A stretch of 64,000 nucleotides of DNA from Aquitalea aquatilis (GCF_005155025.1 NZ_CP039731.1:558001-622000), one strand, 5' to 3'; positions 8,201 through 17,401 are shown, counted from the stretch's first letter. Numbers and translations: made by a program. The notes: generated by a model not told the origin, from the sequence alone.

Positions 8201-9951
8201 GGCAGGCGGAAACGCTTGAGCGCATCCTGCAGCGCCTCATTGCCCGGATCGCGCACCAGGGCACGGTTCCACACTTTCAGGGCTTCCTGCTTGCGCCCCA
8301 GTTTCCACATCACCTCTCCCATATGGGCGGCGACTTCGCTGTCCTGCATCGCCGCGTAGGAGCGTTCCAGGTATTTCAGTGCGGCTTCGCTGCGGCCCAG
8401 CTTGAACAATACCCAGCCCATGCTGTCCAGGATCATTGGATTGTCCGGGTCGGCCTTGAGTGCTTTCTCGATATAGCCGAGTGCCTCTTGATGGCGGCTG
8501 CTGCGATTGGCCAGGGTATAGCCCAGGGCATTGAGCGCCTGCGGATCGTCCGGTTTTTCCTTGAGCAGGGCTTTGAGGTCGCGCTCGGCATCCCCCAGAT
8601 TGCCCAACTGGTCGGCAACCAGTGCCCGGTCGTATAGCAGCTCGGGTGAGCGCGGCCAGCTTTCCAGCGCCTGAGTCAGAATGCGGTAGGACAGATCGTA
8701 ACGCTTGGCATTGCGTGCCATTTCGGCCTGCTGCATGGCCACCTGCACTTTTTCCTGCTCGCCCTCACCCAGCGGTGCCAGCCGCTGCAGCGCTTGGTCC
8801 AGCTTGCCATCGGCAGCATCCAGTGCGGCCAGCCGGCCTTGTGCGGGCAGGTATTGCTGCCCCTTGCCCACGCTTTCATACCAGCGATATGCAGCGCTCT
8901 TGTCCTGGCGGTCTTCGGCAACCTGACCCAGGGTGAAGCGAATGAAGTCGGTTTCCGGGTGTTTCTGCTGCAGGGCGGCACTCAGGCGCTGGTCGGCAGC
9001 ATCAAGGTCGCGCAATTGATAAGCCAGCAGACCGGTGGCGTAGAGCAGCTCCGGATTGTCAGGGTTTTGCTTGAGCAGGGCTTCGAAAGCGCTGCGTGCT
9101 TCGGCAAAGCGCTTGGCCCCCACCAGCAGGCGCGGATACGCCGTGCGCAGCTCCAGCCCGGCATCGGGGCGGCGCTGCAGCTCGTGCTGCAGGAAGTCGA
9201 TGGCCTGGTCCAGCCTGATGCGGCGCAGCCGGTCGGTCTGCCAGGCTACGGGCAGGTCCCATTTGGGGGCGATCTGCGCCAGCCGGTCGAACTCGCGCTG
9301 GATGGTGGCATCATCATTGATCTCGGCCGCCACGGCGATGACGGCGAAACGGGCTTCCGGCAGGTCGGGATAGCGACTGGCCAGACGATTGACCATCGCT
9401 GATGCCGCCTGCTTGTCAGACTGGCGGGCCGTCAACCGCGCCAGTTGCACGAAGATGTCCGGTGCCCGCTGCGGCTCACGCTTGAGCAGGTCTTCGACCA
9501 GCGGCTCGCTTTCGGCCAGCTTGCCGGAACGCAACATGGTGATGAACAGCTGCTCGCGCGGGACTTGCGAACTGGGGTCCAGCTCCATCCACAAGGCTAG
9601 CGAATCGGATGCTTCTTTCAATTGACCGGCGAACAGGGAGAACTCGGCAGCGCGCTGAGCCAGCCGTGGGTCTTTGGTCTGGCGGGCCAGATCGAGATAG
9701 GTCACCGCAGACGAGCCGGCCGCGCCGCGCTGGGCGGCAATTTCGCTGGCCAGTACGCCATAGACGATTTGCGGGGTCAGTTCCTGCTTGGGCAGCTTGG
9801 CATTGTCATCGGCGCTGGCTGCCGGTTCGTCGTCAGCCGCTTCTGCATTGCTTTGGGCCGGCGCACTGGAGTGCAAGGGGGATTTCAAGGTGGTGCAGGC
9901 TGACAACAGCAGCACCAGCAACAAGGAAATAGGTCGATTCAGCGGTTTCAT
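8197..9951 (-). CDS. tetratricopeptide-repeat lipoprotein
   Basis: The product has 584 residues from the Met at 9951 and a lipobox (LLLVLLLSACTT), so it is predicted to be membrane-anchored. From about residue 60 it is almost wholly alpha-helical repeats; clear TPR units lie at about 290-330 and 430-560 (for example YDRALVADQLGNLGDAERDL and ALKYLERSYA). Homologous TPR lipoproteins sit upstream of lolB in many betaproteobacteria; their function is not established, and a role in outer-membrane protein or lipoprotein assembly is only a guess from position. An alternative start at 9957 adds two residues. Longer starts run into the opposite-strand mutM and were rejected. Confidence 0.88.
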   Translation of the reverse strand: MKPLNRPISLLLVLLLSACTTLKSPLHSSAPAQSNAEAADDEPAASADDNAKLPKQELTPQIVYGVLASEIAAQRGAAGSSAVTYLDLARQTKDPRLAQRAAEFSLFAGQLKEASDSLALWMELDPSSQVPREQLFITMLRSGKLAESEPLVEDLLKREPQRAPDIFVQLARLTARQSDKQAASAMVNRLASRYPDLPEARFAVIAVAAEINDDATIQREFDRLAQIAPKWDLPVAWQTDRLRRIRLDQAIDFLQHELQRRPDAGLELRTAYPRLLVGAKRFAEARSAFEALLKQNPDNPELLYATGLLAYQLRDLDAADQRLSAALQQKHPETDFIRFTLGQVAEDRQDKSAAYRWYESVGKGQQYLPAQGRLAALDAADGKLDQALQRLAPLGEGEQEKVQVAMQQAEMARNAKRYDLSYRILTQALESWPRSPELLYDRALVADQLGNLGDAERDLKALLKEKPDDPQALNALGYTLANRSSRHQEALGYIEKALKADPDNPMILDSMGWVLFKLGRSEAALKYLERSYAAMQDSEVAAHMGEVMWKLGRKQEALKVWNRALVRDPGNEALQDALKRFRLP

Positions 9952-10038
9952 TCGCATGGAGTCTGTGCCGGTTGAACGCGTAGAATAGCACGCTCGGTTA
10001 TTTGATCTAGTCAATCTTGTCCTGAAAGCAAAAGCAGC

Positions 10039-10854
10039 ATGCCTGAATTGCCTGAAGTCGAAACGACCCGCCGTGGTGTGGCACCCTATCTTGACGGTGC
10101 CACGCTGCAAGGTGCCATCGTACGTGACGGTCGCCTGCGCTGGCCGGTGCCGCCACAACTGGATGCCATTCTTTCCGGTTTGACAGTACGCGCAGTCACG
10201 CGTCGTGCCAAGTACCTGATCATCCATTTCGATAGTGGTTCCCTGCTGATCCATCTGGGCATGTCCGGCAGCCTGCGCTATGTTCCGGCCACCACCCCGG
10301 TACAGAAGCATGATCATATCGACCTGAAGCTGGGCAGCCATGTGCTGCGCTATCGCGACCCGCGCCGCTTCGGCGCCATGCTGTGGCATGTGGGACCGCT
10401 GGAGTTTCATCCCCTGTTACAGGCACTGGGACCCGAGCCGCTGACAGACGACTTCAACGGTGATGTGCTGCACGCCACCATCAGCAAGCGCAGCGCGGCC
10501 ATCAAGCTGGTCATCATGGATAATCACGTGGTGGTTGGCGTGGGCAATATCTACGCCAACGAGTCGCTGTTCCATGCCGGCATCCATCCCACCCGGGCCG
10601 CATGCGAGCTGAGCCGGGCCGACTGTCAGGCCCTGGCAACGGAAATCAAGCGGGTACTGGCGCTGGCAATCGAGGCCGGCGGCAGCACGCTGCGCGACTT
10701 CGTCAACACCGAGGGCAAGTCTGGCTACTTCCAGCAGGACTACTATGTTTACGACCGGCAGGAGCAAGCTTGTCGCATCTGCAGCAGCCCGATTCGTCAG
10801 ATACGGCAAGGTCAAAGGAGTTCCTACTATTGTCCGCTGTGCCAGCCATGCTAG
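10039..10854 (+). CDS. mutM: formamidopyrimidine-DNA glycosylase (Fpg)
   Basis: This bifunctional base-excision-repair enzyme removes 8-oxoguanine and other oxidised purines and nicks the abasic site. The 271-residue product begins MPELPEVETTRRGV; Pro2 is the catalytic nucleophile after Met removal and Glu3 is the acid. The helix-two-turn-helix region contains NIYANESLF, and the C-terminal zinc finger is visible as CRIC...CPLC. It is divergent from the TPR-lolB-ispE operon with an 87-bp shared promoter region and is followed by the acyltransferase gene. Confidence 0.97.
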   Translation: MPELPEVETTRRGVAPYLDGATLQGAIVRDGRLRWPVPPQLDAILSGLTVRAVTRRAKYLIIHFDSGSLLIHLGMSGSLRYVPATTPVQKHDHIDLKLGSHVLRYRDPRRFGAMLWHVGPLEFHPLLQALGPEPLTDDFNGDVLHATISKRSAAIKLVIMDNHVVVGVGNIYANESLFHAGIHPTRAACELSRADCQALATEIKRVLALAIEAGGSTLRDFVNTEGKSGYFQQDYYVYDRQEQACRICSSPIRQIRQGQRSSYYCPLCQPC

Positions 10855-10896
10855 AGTGGCTGGTCATTCAACCCCGCACATGAAGCGCCGCGCACC

Positions 10897-11727
10897 TTGA
10901 AGTCTACCGCCACTACGTCTTACCTCACCCGTGCCAGCCGTTTGCTGCGCCTGGTCTGTCACATTGCCTTGGGCATTTTCATCGTTGCCACCCGCTATCC
11001 GCGCCTGGCCCAGGCCGAGCGCGCCGTCGTCACGCGCCGCTGGTCGGGTCATCTGCTGAAAATACTCGGTATCAGTGTGCGCGTTGAAGGTGTGAATCCG
11101 GGCTTTTACCCACCCAATACCCTGCTGGTGGCCAACCATGTGTCCTGGCTGGATATCTTCGTGCTGAGTAGCTGCACAGTGTCGCGCTTTGTCGCCAAGC
11201 GTGAAATCCGCTCTTGGCCGTTGATAGGCTGGGTGGTGAATGCTGGCGGTACGCTGTTTATCGACCGCAGCAATCGCCGCGATGCCAGCCGCGTCAACCA
11301 GTTGCTGGCCGATGCGCTGGGCAAGGGTAGTTGCATGGCGGTGTTTCCGGAGGCCACCACCTCGGAAGGCACCGGCATCCTGCCGTTCAAGGCCTCGCTG
11401 TTCGAAGCCGCCCTGCCCTCGCGCAGTACCGTGCAGCCGGTGTCGATGCGCTACCAGCTGCCCGATGGCAGCCTGACCACCGCCCCGGCCTACGCCGGTG
11501 ATACCACCTTCTGGCAAAGCATCAAGCGGATACTGGCGCAGCCGGCCATGGAAGTTGCGCTGACTTACGGCCAGCCGCTGAAAGCGGGCGAAGGCGAGCT
11601 GACCACCCGCTTCGCCCTGTCGGAGCGCGCTTTCCGTGAAGTCAGCCTGGGCCTCAAGCTGCCACTTCCCGATATGCCGGACACGGCAGCGAAAAAGTCT
11701 GTCGATCCTCAAGCCGAAGTGCAGTAA
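10897..11727 (+). CDS. plsC: 1-acyl-sn-glycerol-3-phosphate acyltransferase family protein
   Basis: PlsC-type enzymes acylate lysophosphatidic acid to phosphatidic acid at the inner membrane. The 276-residue product has an N-terminal hydrophobic segment (LVCHIALGIFIVATR), the catalytic box NHVSWLD (NHx4D), and FPEATTSEG in place of the more common FPEGTRS. The altered second box resembles OlsA/lyso-ornithine-lipid acyltransferases, so the acceptor is not certain. The start is a TTG, because an ATG just upstream (10880) meets a stop after six codons. The 3' end overlaps the convergent apaH by 74 bp. Confidence 0.85.
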   Translation: MKSTATTSYLTRASRLLRLVCHIALGIFIVATRYPRLAQAERAVVTRRWSGHLLKILGISVRVEGVNPGFYPPNTLLVANHVSWLDIFVLSSCTVSRFVAKREIRSWPLIGWVVNAGGTLFIDRSNRRDASRVNQLLADALGKGSCMAVFPEATTSEGTGILPFKASLFEAALPSRSTVQPVSMRYQLPDGSLTTAPAYAGDTTFWQSIKRILAQPAMEVALTYGQPLKAGEGELTTRFALSERAFREVSLGLKLPLPDMPDTAAKKSVDPQAEVQ

Positions 11728-12475
11728 GGCTGCCGCCCCACAAGCAGCCGCTGTCGATGGACAGGATGTCTTCGGTCACATGCAGGCCCAGTGCCGACCA
11801 GTGGCCGCAAATGATGGGCGTGTGGCTGCTGCGCCGGCCCTTGGCCTCGAACCAGGGAATCAGGTTGGCCGGCGCACCGTCCCGCTCGCCCTTGTAGGCC
11901 AGATCGATTTCCCCTTCCCGGGTGATGAAACGCATGCGCGTCATGGCATTGACGATGACGCGCAGCCGCTCGGCGCCTTTCAGGTCGTCAGCCCAGCGGG
12001 TGGGCTTGTTGCCATACAGCCGTGACAGGAAGTCGCGGTAGTAAGGGCCAGACAAGCCGTCCTCCACTTCTTCAGCCAAGCGCAATGCCTTGTCTATGCT
12101 CCACTCTGGCAACAGGCCGGCATGCACCATGGCATAGCCTTGCTCGGCAATCATCAGTGGCTGACAGCGCAGCCAGTCCAGCAATACCTTGCCGTCAGCC
12201 GCATTCAGGATGTCATCCACCGTATCACTGCGGTGCAGCTTGCCAAAGCCTTCGGACACCGCCAGCAGATGCAGGTCGTGATTACCCAGCACGATCTGCA
12301 CCCGGTCTTGCTGCTGGAATACCCAGCGAAGCACCTGCAAGGATTCCGGACCTCGGTTGACCAGGTCACCAGTCAGCCACAGCGTATCCTTGCCGGGGTT
12401 GAATTCGATTTGTCGCAGCAGTTGCTGAAAGGGGCCGAAACAGCCCTGGATATCGCCAATTGCGTATGTCGCCAT
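11654..12475 (-). CDS. apaH: symmetrical bis(5'-nucleosyl)-tetraphosphatase
   Basis: ApaH hydrolyses diadenosine tetraphosphate to two ADP and, in enterobacteria, also removes Np4 caps from RNA. The 273-residue protein shows the metallophosphatase motifs GDIQGC, GDLVNRGP and GNHD. The start at 12475 gives the family N-terminus MATYAIGDIQG; the 18-residue upstream extension is not conserved. Its last 74 bp overlap the 3' end of the convergent acyltransferase gene. It is divergent from rep, with about 157 bp between the two starts. Confidence 0.95.
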   Translation of the reverse strand: MATYAIGDIQGCFGPFQQLLRQIEFNPGKDTLWLTGDLVNRGPESLQVLRWVFQQQDRVQIVLGNHDLHLLAVSEGFGKLHRSDTVDDILNAADGKVLLDWLRCQPLMIAEQGYAMVHAGLLPEWSIDKALRLAEEVEDGLSGPYYRDFLSRLYGNKPTRWADDLKGAERLRVIVNAMTRMRFITREGEIDLAYKGERDGAPANLIPWFEAKGRRSSHTPIICGHWSALGLHVTEDILSIDSGCLWGGSLTALRLEDRQTFSLPCPAYREVAA

Positions 12476-12632
12476 CTTCACCTCTGACAATGCGGCAGCT
12501 CGTGCCGGCCCGACCGCGGATAGTCTCATGATACCCCATGCTACAATGCACGGCCTTGGTTACCACGATGCTACGCCGCCCGGAAGCCGCTCTGGCTTTC
12601 TCGCGTCCAGCTTCACCGCCGGAACTCCGTCC

Positions 12633-14648
12633 ATGTCCGCACCTCAGCTCAATCCGCCGCAGCGCGAAGCCATTCATCACCTTGACGGCCCCTTGCTGGT
12701 GCTGGCGGGGGCTGGGTCGGGCAAGACGCGCGTGATTACCTACAAGATCACCCACCTGATCCGTCACGGCAACATCCCCGCCCGCCATATCGCCGCCATC
12801 ACCTTTACCAACAAGGCGGCACGCGAAATGCTGGAACGGGTGGGCAAGCTGCTCTCCACACAGGAAATCCGTGGCATTACCGTGTCCACTTTCCATTCGC
12901 TGGGCATGCAGATCCTGCGCCAGGAAGCGCCGCATCTCGGCTACAAACCGCAGTTTTCCATTCTGGATGCCTTCGATTCCGGCAAGATCATCGCCGACAT
13001 CCTGAAAACCACGCACAAGGACGAAGTGCGCAAGGTACAAAGCCAGATTTCACTATGGAAGAACGACCTGAAAGGCCCGGACCAGATGCTGGTAGAAGCA
13101 CAGGGCGAATGGGAAAGCATCTGCGCCCGCACTTATCTGGCCTATCAGGACACGCTGACTGCCTACCAGGCGGTGGATTTTGACGACCTCATCCGCCTGC
13201 CGGTGCAGCTGTTCAAGACCCACCCAGATGTCCTGCTCAAATGGCAGGGCAAGCTGCGCTATCTGCTGATCGACGAATATCAGGACACCAATACCTGCCA
13301 GTACCTGATGGTGAAGCTGCTGGCCGGGGTGCGCGGCCAATTCACTGCCGTGGGTGACGACGACCAGTCCATCTACGCCTGGCGCGGAGCCAATATGGAA
13401 AACCTGCGTCTGCTGCAGCAGGATTTCCCGCAGCTGAAAATCATCAAGCTGGAACAGAATTACCGCTCCACTGCCCGGATTCTACGTGCCGCCAACTCAG
13501 TCATTTCCAATAACCCCAAGCTGTTTGAAAAACAGCTGTGGAGCGAACTGGGCCTGGGCGAGCCGATTCATGTGGTGCAATGCAAGGACGAGGAGCACGA
13601 AGCGGAAATCGTGGTGCAGCGCCTGCTGGCCCACAAATTCGAATACCGCACCGAATTCAAGGACTACGCCATCCTGTACCGGGGCAACTATCAGGCGCGC
13701 ATTTTCGAACAGGCCTTGCGTAACCAGCGCATCCCCTACCAGATGGCGGGTGGTCAGAGCTTTTTCGACAAGCCGGAAATCAAGGATGTGTTGTCCTATC
13801 TGCGCCTGATCACCAATCCGGACGACGACCCGGCCTTTATCCGCGCCGTGACCACTCCCAAACGCGGCGTAGGCACCGGCACTCTGGAGAAGCTGGGCGG
13901 CTGGGCCGGCCAGTGCAGCAAGAGCCTGTTTGCCAGCGCCTTCGAACCCGGCTTTCGCGTGCAGGTACAAACCGCGCAGCTGGAACCGCTCAGTCAGTTC
14001 TGCGACTTCATCAATCGTCTGCAATACCGTGCCACCCGCGAGCCGGCCGGCGAGCTGGCCATGGAACTGGTCAAGGCCATCAACTACGAAGCCTGGCTGT
14101 ACGACAGCGAAGACAGCCCGCGCATTGCCGAAACCAAATGGAAAAACGTGCTGGAACTGGTTGCCTGGCTGGCACGCAAGGGGGAGGCCGACGGCAAGAA
14201 CCTGATCGAACTGTCGCAGACCATTGCCCTCATCACCATGCTGGAAGGGCGTGACGAAGGAGAGGTCGACGCCATCAAGATGTCCACCCTGCACGCCTCC
14301 AAGGGCCTGGAATACCCGTATGTGTTCCTGGTAGGTACCGAGGAAGGCATTCTGCCGCATAGTGAATCAGTGGATAACGGCATGGTGGAAGAGGAAAGGC
14401 GGCTGATGTACGTGGGCATTACCCGTGCCCAGCGCATGCTCACCCTCACCTATTGCGTAAAGCGCCGCCGCGCCGGCGAGTGGCAGTTTGTCGAGCCATC
14501 GCGCTTTATTGCCGAGATCGATGGCGGCGATCTGCGCCACTTTGGCCGCCCAGGTGCCGAACCCATCGTCAGCAAAAGCGAAGGCAAGTCCAAGCTAGCC
14601 AGCCTCTCCGCCATGCTGGCCGAAAAAACCAAGCCAGCCGATAGCTGA
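12633..14648 (+). CDS. rep: ATP-dependent DNA helicase Rep
   Basis: This SF1A 3'-5' helicase is an accessory motor of the replisome that clears protein roadblocks. The 671-residue product is close to E. coli Rep (673). Visible motifs are Q-motif/Walker A LNPPQREAI...GAGSGKT, Walker B DEYQDTN, motif III VGDDDQSIYAWRGA, motif IV EQNYRS and motif V TLHASKGLEYPYVF. The start is MSAPQLNPPQREA at 12633; the longer frame up to 12528 has no family similarity. A symmetric hairpin terminator follows. Confidence 0.95.
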   Translation: MSAPQLNPPQREAIHHLDGPLLVLAGAGSGKTRVITYKITHLIRHGNIPARHIAAITFTNKAAREMLERVGKLLSTQEIRGITVSTFHSLGMQILRQEAPHLGYKPQFSILDAFDSGKIIADILKTTHKDEVRKVQSQISLWKNDLKGPDQMLVEAQGEWESICARTYLAYQDTLTAYQAVDFDDLIRLPVQLFKTHPDVLLKWQGKLRYLLIDEYQDTNTCQYLMVKLLAGVRGQFTAVGDDDQSIYAWRGANMENLRLLQQDFPQLKIIKLEQNYRSTARILRAANSVISNNPKLFEKQLWSELGLGEPIHVVQCKDEEHEAEIVVQRLLAHKFEYRTEFKDYAILYRGNYQARIFEQALRNQRIPYQMAGGQSFFDKPEIKDVLSYLRLITNPDDDPAFIRAVTTPKRGVGTGTLEKLGGWAGQCSKSLFASAFEPGFRVQVQTAQLEPLSQFCDFINRLQYRATREPAGELAMELVKAINYEAWLYDSEDSPRIAETKWKNVLELVAWLARKGEADGKNLIELSQTIALITMLEGRDEGEVDAIKMSTLHASKGLEYPYVFLVGTEEGILPHSESVDNGMVEEERRLMYVGITRAQRMLTLTYCVKRRRAGEWQFVEPSRFIAEIDGGDLRHFGRPGAEPIVSKSEGKSKLASLSAMLAEKTKPADS

Positions 14649-14665
14649 TTCCCCGGAGAAAGGCA

Positions 14666-14698
14666 TAAAAAAACGCGCTGCAAGCAGCGCGTTTTTCG
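14666..14698. terminator. bidirectional terminator between rep and the cytochrome gene
   Basis: AACGCGCTGC (14672-14681) and GCAGCGCGTT (14684-14693) form a stem flanked by an A-run on the left and TTTTT on the right, so it can stop transcripts of both convergent genes. Confidence 0.85.
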
Positions 14699-14715
14699 TT
14701 GGCAGAGACTTCTGC

Positions 14716-15450
14716 TTACTTGGCGTTATTCACCATGTATTCGACGGCAGCGCGGAATTCCGCATCGCTGCCACCAAAACCACCCTTGGGCGGCATGGCG
14801 TTCAGGCCCTTGGTGGCAATCTTCACCACTTCGTCCATACCTACTTTGGTACGCTCAGCCCAGGCAGCCTTGTCGCCAAACTTCGGCGCACCGGCCACGC
14901 CAGCAGCGTGACAGTTGGTGCAGACGGTTTCATAGATTTTCTTGCCCACCACAGCCGGATCAGCCGGTGCACCTGCGCCACCAACCGGCGGTTCGGTGAA
15001 CTTGGCACCACCCGCATTGCCCATATAGGCCACGGCACGCTTCACTTCGTCGTCGGTCAGGTCAGCAGCGCCACCCTTGGCCGGCATGGCATTGAAGCCT
15101 TGCAGTGCATGTTGCGTCAGCGTATCCCAGCCCTTGGCAATACGCGCACCCCAGGCACCAGCATCACCAAACTTGGGCGAACCAGCCAGGCCCTGGCCGT
15201 GACAGGAAATGCAAATCGCCTTGAATACCTGCTCGCCATTACGCATGCCCGGAGGGGCGTCGCTGGCTTTCGATTCGCCAACCGGCTTCAGGCGAGCGGC
15301 AACAGCCTCCTTGGTCATGACCTCGGCATCAACGTTGTAACCACCAGTCGCCAGCTTGGCCAGCAACCAGATCGCCACTACCAAACCCACAACGACGCCA
15401 ATCAGGACCTTGATGATCTGACCGGGAGCCATTCCGTTCTCATTACTCAT
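14716..15450 (-). CDS. membrane-anchored diheme cytochrome c5
   Basis: The 244-residue product has one N-terminal membrane anchor (IIKVLIGVVVGLVVAIWLLAK, about 11-33) and two class I cytochrome c5-type domains. The heme sites are CISCH (80-84) and CTNCH (177-181); candidate axial methionines are in NAMPAKGG and NAMPPKGG. It should face the periplasm and act as an electron shuttle to a terminal oxidase or another acceptor, as the c5/c4 cytochromes of Neisseria do. The start at 15450 was chosen over 15477 because MSNENG matches family N-termini and a GGCGAGGC-like ribosome site precedes it. Confidence 0.92.
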   Translation of the reverse strand: MSNENGMAPGQIIKVLIGVVVGLVVAIWLLAKLATGGYNVDAEVMTKEAVAARLKPVGESKASDAPPGMRNGEQVFKAICISCHGQGLAGSPKFGDAGAWGARIAKGWDTLTQHALQGFNAMPAKGGAADLTDDEVKRAVAYMGNAGGAKFTEPPVGGAGAPADPAVVGKKIYETVCTNCHAAGVAGAPKFGDKAAWAERTKVGMDEVVKIATKGLNAMPPKGGFGGSDAEFRAAVEYMVNNAK

Positions 15451-15589
15451 TCGAGCCTCGCCTGAAAAAAATGACAATTAAGATGGGAGGGATTATACGG
15501 TAAGCCGTGAAGCAAGGCAAAAACCATACACTGGACTCGGACATGCCCTTTGCGCTATGATCCGCCCTGCTTTATAGCAATATCACAGC

Positions 15590-15666
15590 GCACCCGTAGC
15601 TCAGTTGGATAGAGTGTCAGTTTCCGAAGCTGAAGGTCACAGGTTCGATCCCTGTCGGGTGCGCCA
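15590..15666 (+). tRNA. tRNA-Arg (anticodon CCG)
   Basis: This is a complete 77-base cloverleaf with encoded CCA. The acceptor is GCACCCG/CGGGTGC, the anticodon loop is TTCCGAA with CCG at 34-36 (decodes CGG), and the T-loop is GGTTCGATCC. tRNA-Arg(CCG) is a common integration site, relevant to the gene-free stretch that follows. Confidence 0.96.
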
Positions 15667-16310
15667 ACAAATTCAATCACTTAGAGTGATCAAACTCTAA
15701 GTCATCACACTAAAAATACCTCAGGGAGACTTCCTGGGGGACGCCTAGCATTTCCCGACCAGCCGTCCATACCTCATCCCCCCAAAGTGACCCTGCTCCT
15801 TCATTGACATCGGCACGCCCAAATTCTTCTCATTTTCTTTCGGAATGTGTTGTGGCGATAACAACCTGATGCAATACCTGCACCGCTCTCAACGCACAGC
15901 TCACTTTCCGCAAAAGCGTGAATATCAGGTGCTGACAACGATTTCAGAGTAGATACTTTCTGAAAATCTCCCACTCACTCTTTCTCGGGACGACTTCGGG
16001 ACGGCTTTTCAACACACTGTGCTGCGACCTTGGGCAGTCATGTCCCTACTGATTTAAATCAGTCTCTGTTTTTTTCAGCTAGCCTGACTTGAATCGCCCC
16101 CTGCGCCCTAGACACCTCATGGGCCTCGCACAGCGTACTCCCAAGCCGCTTAGCAGACAGAACGATTAGATTAAGAGGTTAAGGTAAAAATCATGTCCAT
16201 ATGCATTGGACAGCGCGGGATCGTAGAGCTGCATCAGCAACTTCAGTACCGCAGGATAATAAAGGGCGATTGGCTCCTGACACCTCAAGAGCCAAATCGG
16301 GTCAATCAGA
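15667..16310. other. gene-free stretch after tRNA-Arg
   Basis: About 640 bp with no credible gene on either strand. It holds a perfect 9-bp hairpin right after the tRNA (ACTTAGAGT 15679-15687 / ACTCTAAGT 15694-15702), the direct repeat CGGGACG...CGGGACG near 15995-16015, and a 16-bp perfect palindrome ACTGATTTAAATCAGT (16048-16063). It may be the scar of an excised element, but no integrase fragment is recognisable. Confidence 0.5.
16271..16294 (-). terminator. possible terminator after the bacterioferritin genes
   Basis: GGCTC-TGA and TCA-GAGCC arms (one mismatch) with a CACC loop lie 17 bp past the bfr stop. The following minus-strand sequence has only a broken T-run (CCCTTTATTATCC), so the call is weak. 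Confidence 0.4.
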
Positions 16311-16784
16311 TTACTCGCCGATCTGGCTTTGCAGATAGTTGGCCAGGCTGACATCGCGGATCAGGCTGAGCTGGGTTTCCAGCCAGTCTATGGTTTCTTC
16401 GCAGTGTTCCAGCAGCTCTTGCAGCAGTTCACGGCTGACATAATCCTGCCTCTCTTCACAATGGGCGATGCCGGCTAGCAGTTGCGGGCGCTGTACGTCG
16501 GTTTCATAGCGCAGGTCGCTACGCAGACATTCCTCGACGGTTTCACCGATGTGCAGTTTGCCCAGATCCTGCAGATTGGGCAGGCCTTCCAGAAACAGGA
16601 TGCGCTCGATCAGCTCGTCAGCCTCTTTCATCACCCGAATCGATTGCTTGTACTGGTAGTCGTTGAGGCGTTGCAGCCCCCAGTTGCGGAACATGCGTGC
16701 GTGCAGGAAATACTGGTTGATGGCGGTCAGTTCGTTGCGCAGCAGCTGGTTGAGCAGTTTGATAACGGTTTTGTCGGCTTTCAT
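16311..16784 (-). CDS. bfr: bacterioferritin, heme-binding type subunit
   Basis: The 157-residue four-helix protein is of the 24-mer bacterioferritin family. Met52, the axial heme ligand, is present (VMKEAD), as are Glu18 and Glu94. However, the other ferroxidase-centre positions are changed: E51 is Val, H54 is Glu, and the residues aligning with E127 and H130 are Cys128 and Thr131. The subunit should therefore bind heme but not oxidise iron by itself. It lies 9 bp after the second bfr gene, which has the opposite pattern, matching the alpha/beta subunit pairs known from Pseudomonas putida and Neisseria. Assembly into mixed shells is inferred. Confidence 0.93.
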   Translation of the reverse strand: MKADKTVIKLLNQLLRNELTAINQYFLHARMFRNWGLQRLNDYQYKQSIRVMKEADELIERILFLEGLPNLQDLGKLHIGETVEECLRSDLRYETDVQRPQLLAGIAHCEERQDYVSRELLQELLEHCEETIDWLETQLSLIRDVSLANYLQSQIGE

Positions 16785-16793
16785 GATGCGTCC

Positions 16794-17264
16794 TTATGCC
16801 ATCTGGCTTTGCAGGTAGTTGGCCAGGCCGGTCAGCTCGATCAGGCGCAGCTGCTTTTCCAGGAAGTAGGCGTGGTCCATTTCCGTGTCGTCCAGCTGCA
16901 CCACCAGCATTTCGCGACTGACATAGTCAGCTTCCTGTTCGCACAGGGCAATCGCCTTTTTCAGCTCACGCGTGACCTTGTATTCCACGGCCAGATCGGA
17001 CTTGAGCATTTCCGGCACCGTGCTGCCGATTTGCAGTGCTTCGCGCTTGCTGAGGTCGGGCTTGCCTTCCAGAAACAGGATGCGCTGGATGATGGCCTGG
17101 GCGTGTTCGCGCTCATGGGCCGATTCGTGCAGGGCCTTTTCTGCCAGCTTTTGCAAGCCCATGTCGGCATACATTTCGCCATGCAGCAGGTATTGGTCGA
17201 CAGCGGTGAGTTCTCCCGCCAGCAGTGTGTTGAGCAGATCGATGATGTTTTGTTTGCCTTGCAT
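16794..17264 (-). CDS. bfr: bacterioferritin, ferroxidase-type subunit
   Basis: This 156-residue bacterioferritin subunit has the full set of di-iron ligands: Glu18, Glu51, His54 (HEREHAQ), Glu94, and Glu128 and His131 in TEMDHA, aligning with E127 and H130 of E. coli Bfr. The heme ligand position 52 is Arg instead of Met, so heme is not expected to bind between its dimers. It is the first gene of the bfr pair and should provide iron oxidation and entry. A Fur-like 15-mer lies 123 bp upstream. Confidence 0.93.
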   Translation of the reverse strand: MQGKQNIIDLLNTLLAGELTAVDQYLLHGEMYADMGLQKLAEKALHESAHEREHAQAIIQRILFLEGKPDLSKREALQIGSTVPEMLKSDLAVEYKVTRELKKAIALCEQEADYVSREMLVVQLDDTEMDHAYFLEKQLRLIELTGLANYLQSQMA

Positions 17265-17386
17265 GGGGAAGGTCCTTCCAGCAGTTGAACGGGCAGGCCA
17301 CTCGGGCCATGAGCAGTGCCGGCAGCAGCGTAGCCATCAGCATGGATGCCGGCAGCGGGAGAAACGGCGTGTGCTTGCAGTTTAAA

Positions 17387-17401
17387 TGACAATATTTATC
17401 A
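17387..17401 (-). promoter_or_regulatory. Fur-like box upstream of the bfr pair
   Basis: The minus strand reads TGATAAATATTGTCA, which matches the Fur 7-1-7 pattern TGATAAT-N-ATTATCA at 12 of 14 positions. It lies 123 bp before the first bfr start in the only intergenic region available for the promoter. Whether Fur activates or represses here cannot be read from the sequence. Confidence 0.5.

Noticed and set aside
16166-16354. A 62-codon minus-strand frame after the bfr genes
   Set aside because: It overlaps the bfr 3' end in another frame and has no ribosome site or similarity.
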